From: JBBRLA01 sp038231615
GTDB lineage: Bacteria; Myxococcota_A; Polyangia; Palsa-1104; JAEUJZ01
Assembly: GCA_038231615.1 (NCBI GenBank)
Contig: JBBRLA010000603.1
Coordinates: forward strand, 1 to 5,397
Length of the DNA: 5,397 nucleotides
Direction: 5' to 3'
Both the position numbers and the translations under genes were made by a program. Of this stretch, positions 1 through 4,239 are shown one piece after another. Each line of letters begins with the position of its first letter. The stretch's first letter is position 1. The notes beneath the pieces were generated by a model. That model was not told the DNA's origin, did no database searches, and saw only the letters and a program-made list of their open reading frames with translations.

Positions 1-10
1 ATTTCTGATA

Positions 11-134
11 GGATCACGTCGCAGAAAGACCTCGTGACCTAATGGTCATCGATGTGCCGGGACCGTCCCGATAGCCGGTGGCTACGGATCGGCCAGGTGC
101 CTGCGACCGGCCCCACATCACTTCCCATGTGGGG
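11..134 (+). other. Cluster of inverted repeats, possible structured RNA
   Basis: Several perfect or near-perfect stems lie in a row: 11-18 with 33-39 (seven pairs, one bulged A); TGACC at 35-39 with GGTCA at 44-48 around a TAAT tetraloop; CGGGA 58-62 with TCCCG 66-70; CCGGT 75-79 with ACCGG 106-110; and CCCCACAT 111-118 with ATGTGGGG 127-134 (eight pairs, eight-base loop). The first two stems compete for 35-39. High-GC DNA forms short stems easily, so this may be chance. I do not recognise an Rfam family (not tmRNA, SRP RNA, RNase P RNA or a common riboswitch). Strand is inferred from the T-rich tract that follows on plus. Confidence 0.3.
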
Positions 135-145
135 TACAAAAGGAC

Positions 146-184
146 ACTATGCGCTAAGTTGTCTGTGCGCAAGTTTTTCTTTTC
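146..184 (+). terminator. Possible rho-independent terminator
   Basis: ACT plus TGCGC (146-154, with A149 bulged) pairs with GCGCA plus AGT (167-174) around a 12-base loop, followed at once by TTTT-C-TTTT at 175-184 (with CT/TT interruptions). This would end a plus-strand transcript entering from the left edge. The stem is modest and the loop large, so confidence is limited. Confidence 0.35.
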
Positions 185-290
185 GCTCACCGCGAACTTT
201 TAAATGCTGATAGCAAACTGCCGTCGGAGATTAATGATTGTTTGCGAATAGCAACCCGTGTCGATGGGCTGCGACGATCGGGGATGGCGG

Positions 291-312
291 CCTGCAAAAA
301 AGCCCGGGCAGG
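291..312 (-). terminator. Weak terminator candidate for the radical SAM gene
   Basis: Read on the minus strand, CCTGC (312-308) and GCAGG (295-291) flank the palindrome GCCCGGGC (309-302) and a run of six T (301-296). The palindrome next to a T run resembles a terminator, but it has no room for a loop, and the outer pairing puts the T run inside the loop. It lies about 90 bases past the radical SAM stop codon. Confidence 0.25.
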
Positions 313-322
313 TCAATAAAAG

Positions 323-396
323 AGGGCGCGAGGCGAAGGATGGGAAAGGGGGGCGCGTAGGATGACAGGGCGCGAGGCGAAGGATGGGACAGGGGG
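323..396. repeat. Tandem direct repeat, 44-bp period
   Basis: Bases 323-352 and 367-396 match at 29 of 30 positions; the first 23 are identical and the only difference is 346 (A) against 390 (C). Between them, 351-370 reads like a third copy with an internal deletion (GGGCGCG, then GGATGACAGGG). The right copy ends a few bases from the radical SAM stop codon (complement of 401-403), so the duplication lies in the 3' untranslated part of that gene. Confidence 0.8.
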
Positions 397-400
397 CGGT

Positions 401-1498
401 TCAGAGGTTCTCGGCGTTGCCCACGGCGGAGTGGTCGATTTCCCGGTGGCTCTTCAGCTTGAGGTTTACCAGGGCCTGCTTGGCCAGGCCCGGCCAGGCC
501 ACCGCCGGATCGTTGTACATGCTGCACTTCTGGCAGGTGTCGGGCATGTCCCCCTGCTTCCAGGCGTCGGTCAGGCGCGAAAGGCGGTCCCAGGCGGTGC
601 GCAGGCTGATGTCGGCCAAGTAGCCCAGCGACATTTTCTTGTCGTGGTGGATGTTCTGGCACGCGCAGGCCAGAATCTCCCCGTCCGGGTGAATGGCCAG
701 GTTGTAGAGCTGCGCGCACGGCCGGTTTTCGTGGGTCACCACCGGGCGGAAACGCATCGACCCGGTCAGCATGTCCTGCTTGATCACCCCGCCCCAGTCC
801 CCGTAGAGTTCGTTGTACTTCACGTCGTTTGCCAGGCGCAAGATCTCGGGCATGTCCGGGTAGGCCAGGAACTCTTCTTTCGGCACGTCGGCGCGGATGC
901 GGATGCTGATGTAACGCCGCTGCTTTTCCGGCCGCTCGTGGTTTGCCCGCAGCAACTCCAGCACATTGTTGCGCATGCGCGGGTACTGCTTCGATCGGTA
1001 CACGCGCCGGTACATGTCCTCGTTGAAACCCGAGGTGGAGATGCCGATGACGTCGGGCCCGTTCGCAAGGAAGTCGCGGACGCCCACCTTGTCCAGCAAA
1101 ATGCCGTTGGTGGTCAAATAGATAAGCTCCACCCCGGCCCCCCGCAGGGCCCCGATCTTGTCCAGCACCCTGGGGGCCACCAGCGGGTCCCCCAGGTTGG
1201 GCGACAGGTGCACATGAGGCACGCGCAGGTCGCGGACGTCCTCGACAACCTTCTGAAAAAGCGCCTCCGGCATGTGCCGGCGATCCTCTTTCTCCAAAAA
1301 TTGATAGGCGCAGAAGGTACAGTCGGCGTTGCAGATGCGGGTCAGGGCGATGCCAAGCTGTGTGATGTGCGGATGATGCACCCACTCCGGCAGTCGATTC
1401 CACACCCGCTGCATCACCGGAAGCCCGGCCTTGCGCACCAGGCTCTTGGCCAAAATGGCCGCCTGCTGCGCCTTGCTGATCGAGATCACCCAACTCAT
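401..1498 (-). CDS. Radical SAM protein with SPASM/twitch-like C-terminus
   Basis: A 365-residue protein that should bind a [4Fe-4S] cluster and S-adenosylmethionine through C56-x3-C60-x2-C63 (CNADCTFC) and start 5'-deoxyadenosyl radical chemistry. Other core features are NLGDPL at 101-106 in the place of the usual GGEP-type SAM motif, YLTTNG at 127-132, and GISTSGF at 152-158. The C-terminus has C261-x11-G273-x4-C278, then C280, then C322-x2-C325. This fits the opening of a SPASM domain but lacks its last cysteines, so one auxiliary cluster is more likely than two. The substrate is unknown; no peptide precursor, sugar or cofactor gene lies beside it. I chose ATG at 1498; an in-frame GTG six bases upstream (1504) is the alternative, and neither has a clear Shine-Dalgarno. 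The gene is divergent from the ATPase operon. The family is sure, the reaction is not. Confidence 0.93.
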   Translation of the reverse strand: MSWVISISKAQQAAILAKSLVRKAGLPVMQRVWNRLPEWVHHPHITQLGIALTRICNADCTFCAYQFLEKEDRRHMPEALFQKVVEDVRDLRVPHVHLSPNLGDPLVAPRVLDKIGALRGAGVELIYLTTNGILLDKVGVRDFLANGPDVIGISTSGFNEDMYRRVYRSKQYPRMRNNVLELLRANHERPEKQRRYISIRIRADVPKEEFLAYPDMPEILRLANDVKYNELYGDWGGVIKQDMLTGSMRFRPVVTHENRPCAQLYNLAIHPDGEILACACQNIHHDKKMSLGYLADISLRTAWDRLSRLTDAWKQGDMPDTCQKCSMYNDPAVAWPGLAKQALVNLKLKSHREIDHSAVGNAENL

Positions 1499-1509
1499 GG
1501 TCACAAGAT

Positions 1510-1562
1510 ACGCTGCGAAACAGGTTCTGTCGAAGAAGAGCGGCGCTTGACCTGTGCAGCGT
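1510..1562. promoter_or_regulatory. Long interrupted dyad in divergent region
   Basis: ACGCTGC (1510-1516) and ACAGGT (1520-1525) are mirrored by ACCTGT (1550-1555) and GCAGCGT (1556-1562): thirteen pairs with a three-base bulge (1517-1519) and a 24-base centre. A smaller dyad, ACAG-GTT-CTGT, is nested at 1520-1530. It begins 12 bases upstream of the radical SAM ATG and ends about 40 bases before the first ATG of the ATPase. It could be an operator serving both genes or a hairpin in the radical SAM leader. No convincing -35/-10 pair was found here. Confidence 0.45.
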
Positions 1563-1573
1563 TCGCTAAAGGC

Positions 1574-1593
1574 AATCCTTATCCTGTAAGATT
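1574..1593. promoter_or_regulatory. Short dyad, possible operator
   Basis: AAT-(C)-CTTA at 1574-1581 and TAAG-ATT at 1587-1593 form a seven-pair dyad with a five-base centre and one extra base. It is AT-richer than its surroundings and lies in the divergent intergenic region, so it is a reasonable protein-binding candidate. Chance is also plausible. Confidence 0.25.
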
Positions 1594-1603
1594 GGGCCCT
1601 TGC

Positions 1604-2488
1604 ATGGTTGCCAAGCGCGCTAGCAGCCTTCTCATCCCTCCCGGCGTAGACAGTGCCGGCCCTGCCAGACCAGCGAAGTCATCCGGCCCGGCGGACGCGG
1701 GCAGCCCCACGTCCAGGGCAGCCGCCGAGGACCAGCAGAAGGAGGTCCGCCTGGTGGCGGTGGTCCCGGGGTCTGATCTCCTGGCCATGATCACCTCGCT
1801 CAGGGGGCTCTGTACCGGGCGCCTGGCGGGCGTCCTGCACAGCCGGGGACTGGACCATGACCAGCTCCGCGAGCTGGGTCACGGCCTGGCCATGCCCCCT
1901 TCGGTGCGCCGGCCGCTGCACCCGCTGCTCACCCGCGGGGTCGCGGTCCACTCCCTGGAGGTCGAGGACCACCGCAGCAAGGACCTGGCCGTGGCCGCCG
2001 TCTCCCGCATGGCCGGCGCCCATGGCCTGCGCCGCCGCGACCGCGACGGTCTGGAGCAGGCGCTGGACGAGATGCTCCTGAACGCCCTCTACGACGCCCC
2101 CCTGGACGAACGCGGACGGCCCCGCTACGCCCACCTTCTGCCCCACGCCCGCCTCGACATCCGGCTGCCCCCGGGGCAGCGCGCCCTGGTGCGCCACGCG
2201 GGCGACGATCAACGCTATGTGGTGGCGGTGCGCGACCGCTTCGGGGCCCTGCGCCGGCACACCATCCTCAACTACATCGGCCGCTGCGCCCAGGCACAGC
2301 TCGACCGGAGCGATCCCCTGGAGGCCAAGCCAGGCGGCGCCGGGGTCGGCCTCTTCCTGATCGCCAGCGCTGCCAGCGAACTGCTCTTCCGCCTGCACAG
2401 CGGGCGGGTGACCGAGGTGGTCTGTGCCCTTTCCATGAATCACGGTGAAGGCGGCCTGCGCGCCCTCTTCATCGAAGAAGACGCATGA
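1604..2488 (+). CDS. GHKL/HATPase_c ATP-binding protein, RsbW-like
   Basis: A 294-residue soluble protein with a histidine-kinase-type ATP-binding fold at about 148-275. The N-box is LDEMLLNALYD (E156, N160, D164), the G1 box reads DRFGAL (D211, G214), and the G2 box is GGAGVGLFLI (244-253). There is no dimerisation/phosphoacceptor helix, receiver or membrane segment, so it is not an ordinary sensor kinase; an anti-sigma/Ser-Thr kinase (RsbW type) or ATP-dependent switch fits better. Residues 48-145 look folded but I do not recognise them, and 1-47 are Ala/Pro/Ser-rich and probably disordered. The start is uncertain: ATG 1604 has no Shine-Dalgarno, while GTG 1754 (residue 51) has a perfect one; codons 1-26 also lack the strong GC bias seen from codon 27 on. 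The 3' end overlaps the next gene by four bases, which indicates translational coupling and shared function. Confidence 0.88.
   Translation: MVAKRASSLLIPPGVDSAGPARPAKSSGPADAGSPTSRAAAEDQQKEVRLVAVVPGSDLLAMITSLRGLCTGRLAGVLHSRGLDHDQLRELGHGLAMPPSVRRPLHPLLTRGVAVHSLEVEDHRSKDLAVAAVSRMAGAHGLRRRDRDGLEQALDEMLLNALYDAPLDERGRPRYAHLLPHARLDIRLPPGQRALVRHAGDDQRYVVAVRDRFGALRRHTILNYIGRCAQAQLDRSDPLEAKPGGAGVGLFLIASAASELLFRLHSGRVTEVVCALSMNHGEGGLRALFIEEDA
1739..1746 (+). promoter_or_regulatory. Perfect Shine-Dalgarno for alternative GTG start
   Basis: AAGGAGGT is a full match to the 16S anti-Shine-Dalgarno and its GGAGG core ends eight bases before an in-frame GTG at 1754 (residue 51 of the longer ATPase reading). 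A second in-frame GTG is at 1760. The motif also spells Lys-Glu-Val codons, so it could be incidental, but it is much stronger than anything before ATG 1604. Confidence 0.45.
2474..2488 (+). promoter_or_regulatory. RBS and ATGA start-stop overlap
   Basis: GAAGAAG at 2474-2480 is a weak purine-rich ribosome binding site four bases before ATG 2485. The ATG shares its last two bases with the TGA stop of the ATPase gene (2486-2488). This arrangement supports the activator start and suggests that ribosomes terminating on the ATPase reinitiate on the activator. Confidence 0.75.
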
Positions 2489-3915
2489 GGGACCAAGCGC
2501 AAAAGGAGCCCCTGTACACCGATGCCCAGAGCGGCCACCTGTGCGCCCGCCGCTATCGCCTGACCGTGGTATGCGGGCCGGATGCCGGCAAGACGCTGAC
2601 CCTGGAAGAGGGCACGGTGCTCATCGGCAAGAGCCCCGACTGCGACCTGTGTCTCTCGGATCGGGCGGTGTCGCGCCACCACCTGGAACTGCAGGTCCGA
2701 CCCGACGGCATCCATGTCATCGACGCCGGCTCGACCAACGGCACCCTTCTGGTCGCCGGCTCGTCCGCCGGACAGGGCGGCGTACGGGTGGTCACCGCCG
2801 TGCTTACCGGTGCCGCCCGCCTGCGCCTGGGGCCGCAGACCGAGATCGAGATCTTGCCCGCTGACCTGCCGGTGGAGGTGCCGGACTACGGCGCCGAGCA
2901 GTTCGGCGGGGCCCGAGGCAAAAGCCGGGTGATGCGCGCCCTCTTCTCCCTGCTCTCCCGGGTCGCCAAGAGCGACGCGACGGTCCTTCTGACCGGCGAG
3001 ACGGGCACAGGCAAGGAGGCCCTGGCCGAGGCCCTTCATCGAGCCTCGCCGCGCCACGCCGGGCCCTTCGTGGTGGTCGACTGCGGGTCCCTGCCCGCGG
3101 GCCTCATCGGCTCCGAACTCTTCGGCCACGTCCGCGGCGCCTTCACCGGCGCGGTGGACCACAAGCGCGGTCTCATCGAGACCGCCGACCACGGCACCCT
3201 TTTTCTCGACGAGATCGGCGAGCTGCCCCTGGACCTGCAGCCGCAGCTCCTGCGGCTTCTGGAGAAGCGCGAGGTGCGCCTCATCGGCGATGCCAAGAGC
3301 AAGAAGATCAACATCCGCGTCGTCGCGGCGACCCACCGGGACATGCAAGAGATGGTGCGGTCGGGACAGTTTCGCGAAGACCTTTACTTCCGTCTGGCGG
3401 TCGTGCAGGCGCAGGTGCCGCCGCTCCGGCAGCGGACCGAGGACATCCCCCTTTTGGTGTCGCACTTCCTGAGCGTTCTCGGCCACCCCGAGCTGCAGAT
3501 CTCCGATGAGGTGATGACCCAGCTTGGCGGGCACGACTGGCCGGGAAACGTCCGCGAGCTGCGCAACGTGGTCGAGCGGGGGCTTTCTCTGCGCGGCAAC
3601 GGGGCGGCGCTGCCCCTGAGCCTGCGGCCGGATGGCCCCTCCCTGGACGAGCCCGAGGGTGACCCGGCCCCCTGGAACGACACCCATCGCGAGGCCGACA
3701 AGGCCGACGACGACGACGCCCTGCCCGACAAGAGGATGGACCTGCCCTTCAAGGAGGCCAAGGGCCGGCTGGTGGAAAGCTTCGAGCGAGACTACCTGAC
3801 CCACCTGCTCAAGCGACACAACGGCAACATCTCCCGGGCCTCCCAGGAAGCCGGCATCGACCGCAACTACATCCACCGTCTGGTCAAAAAGTACAACATT
3901 CCCACCGGCAGATAG
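2485..3915 (+). CDS. FHA-domain sigma-54-dependent activator (AAA+, Fis HTH)
   Basis: A 476-residue cytoplasmic enhancer-binding protein that should use ATP hydrolysis to open promoters held by sigma-54 RNA polymerase. Domain order: FHA at about 24-124 (IGKS 47-50, SRHH 63-66, STNGT 83-87), which binds phosphothreonine peptides and replaces the usual receiver; AAA+ at about 138-370 with Walker A GETGTGKE 171-178, the sigma-54 contact loop GAFTGA 218-223, Walker B LFLDE 239-243, arginines R297/R303 in FREDLYFR, and sensor II WPGNVREL 352-359; an acidic linker (about 385-415, with a DDDD run); and a Fis-type helix-turn-helix at about 430-475 (NISRASQEAGIDRNYIHRLV). All catalytic motifs are intact. 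Length is normal for a one-input-domain regulator of this class. Start ATG 2485 is fixed by overlap with the ATPase stop. The FHA input implies control by a Ser/Thr kinase; the coupled ATPase is the nearest candidate partner. Targets are unknown. Confidence 0.97.
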   Translation: MRDQAQKEPLYTDAQSGHLCARRYRLTVVCGPDAGKTLTLEEGTVLIGKSPDCDLCLSDRAVSRHHLELQVRPDGIHVIDAGSTNGTLLVAGSSAGQGGVRVVTAVLTGAARLRLGPQTEIEILPADLPVEVPDYGAEQFGGARGKSRVMRALFSLLSRVAKSDATVLLTGETGTGKEALAEALHRASPRHAGPFVVVDCGSLPAGLIGSELFGHVRGAFTGAVDHKRGLIETADHGTLFLDEIGELPLDLQPQLLRLLEKREVRLIGDAKSKKINIRVVAATHRDMQEMVRSGQFREDLYFRLAVVQAQVPPLRQRTEDIPLLVSHFLSVLGHPELQISDEVMTQLGGHDWPGNVRELRNVVERGLSLRGNGAALPLSLRPDGPSLDEPEGDPAPWNDTHREADKADDDDALPDKRMDLPFKEAKGRLVESFERDYLTHLLKRHNGNISRASQEAGIDRNYIHRLVKKYNIPTGR

Positions 3916-3971
3916 CCACGCCCGGCATCCCACCGCCAAGGCGGCGATGGAATTTAGCATACGATCAATTT

Positions 3972-3999
3972 GGCCTGCGTGCAGCCACTTCGTTTTTTT
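3972..3999 (+). terminator. Weak first terminator candidate after the activator gene
   Basis: GG-CTG at 3972-3977 (one C bulged) can pair with CAG-CC at 3982-3986 around a tiny loop, and seven T follow at 3993-3999. The stem is short and separated from the T run by about six bases, so it is at best a weak terminator. Confidence 0.25.
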
Positions 4000-4058
4000 C
4001 GTCCTCTGAGCGTTTGGGGCTGGAAAGCGCGGGCGATCGCCAGGCGCCGCAATCCGAT

Positions 4059-4085
4059 CGTCGGAGTCAGCCGTACTCTCCGACG
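4059..4085. repeat. Perfect 8-bp inverted repeat
   Basis: CGTCGGAG (4059-4066) is mirrored by CTCCGACG (4078-4085) with an 11-base loop. An alternative pairing AGT/ACT shortens the loop to seven with a CT bulge. No T run follows on either strand, so it is not a standard terminator; it may protect the 3' end of the activator mRNA or bind a protein. Confidence 0.4.
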
Positions 4086-4094
4086 GAGATCCAG

Positions 4095-4148
4095 ATCGCA
4101 TGGCGACGCACACCCGGGTGGCCCGCGGACGCCAACCATGCGATTTTT
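4095..4148 (+). terminator. Likely rho-independent terminator of the ATPase-activator operon
   Basis: ATCGCATGG (4095-4103) pairs perfectly with CCATGCGAT (4136-4144), and five T run at 4144-4148. The 32-base interior can add GGCG/CGCC pairing and contains the palindrome ACCCGGGT. It lies about 180 bases past the activator stop and just before the promoter-like stretch of the lipoprotein gene, which fits a boundary between two transcription units. Confidence 0.5.
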
Positions 4149-4198
4149 CTCGTAAATAAATAGGTAATCAGTTTCACCAAAATTTGATACGATAATAG
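4144..4198 (+). promoter_or_regulatory. AT-rich promoter candidate for the lipoprotein gene
   Basis: This is the AT-richest stretch in the gap. Two overlapping -10 readings are possible: an extended -10 TG-A-TACGAT at 4185-4193, or GATAAT at 4191-4196. No good -35 is found at 16-18 bases. Either would start transcription about 30-40 bases before the ribosome binding site. The sigma-54 pattern GG-N10-GC with proper flanks is not present. Confidence 0.35.
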
Positions 4199-4224
4199 GG
4201 CCGGGCATCTGGATCCCCGGTCAT

Positions 4225-4231
4225 GGAGGAG
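4225..4231 (+). promoter_or_regulatory. Strong RBS of the lipoprotein gene
   Basis: GGAGGAG sits eight bases before ATG 4240 and five before an in-frame GTG at 4237. The spacing favours the ATG. Confidence 0.8.
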
Positions 4232-4239
4232 ACTTGGTG

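Larger units (their letters stand above)
1..400. other. Gene-free left flank
   Basis: I see no supportable coding region here. All three plus frames are closed within the first 45 bases or so, and short minus-strand frames starting at CAT triplets near 47 and 126 stop quickly. A 15-codon plus frame at 204-251 has no ribosome binding site. What the stretch does hold is a cluster of inverted repeats at 11-134, a hairpin plus T-rich tract at 146-184, a short inverted repeat around an A/T run at 291-312, and a direct repeat at 323-396. Base composition is visibly less GC-rich than the genes to the right, especially at 140-240. The first 42 bases could be the last codons of a plus-strand gene ending in TAA at 40-42, but thirteen codons are too few to judge. 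Confidence 0.7.
3916..4239. other. Intergenic region with terminator and promoter signals
   Basis: This 324-base gap has no supportable gene; short open frames here lack ribosome binding sites and the coding bias of the neighbours. It contains a weak hairpin plus T run (3972-3999), a palindrome GGCGATCGCC (4032-4041), an inverted repeat (4059-4085), a stronger terminator-like stem with T5 (4095-4148), then an AT-rich promoter-like stretch (4144-4198) and the leader of the lipoprotein gene. Confidence 0.7.

Noticed and set aside
204..251. Fifteen-codon plus frame with two cysteines, considered as a radical SAM peptide precursor
   Set aside because: No ribosome binding site, opposite strand to the radical SAM gene, lies past its 3' end, and no leader/core pattern.
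1547..1552. TTGACC as a -35 element for the ATPase operon
   Set aside because: No acceptable -10 at 16-18 bases; the sequence is also part of the dyad arm.
362..1603. Plus-strand frame open through the complement of the radical SAM gene, joined to the ATPase frame
   Set aside because: It is the antisense of a gene with clear radical SAM motifs, its translation is low in recognisable structure, and the recognisable ATPase domain lies only after 1604. GC-rich codon bias keeps the opposite strand open.
3970..3986. GG-N10-GC spacing resembling a sigma-54 -24/-12 promoter
   Set aside because: Only the invariant dinucleotides fit; the flanking -24 and -12 bases are largely wrong, and it lies about 250 bases from the next start codon.
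4032..4041. GGCGATCGCC, containing the cyanobacterial HIP1 octamer
   Set aside because: A single copy in 5.4 kb carries no weight, and the gene content does not suggest a cyanobacterium.
2440..4113. Long minus-strand frame opposite the sigma-54 activator
   Set aside because: It shadows an unmistakable AAA+ activator; no motif in its translation, and its start lies in the intergenic gap without a ribosome binding site.
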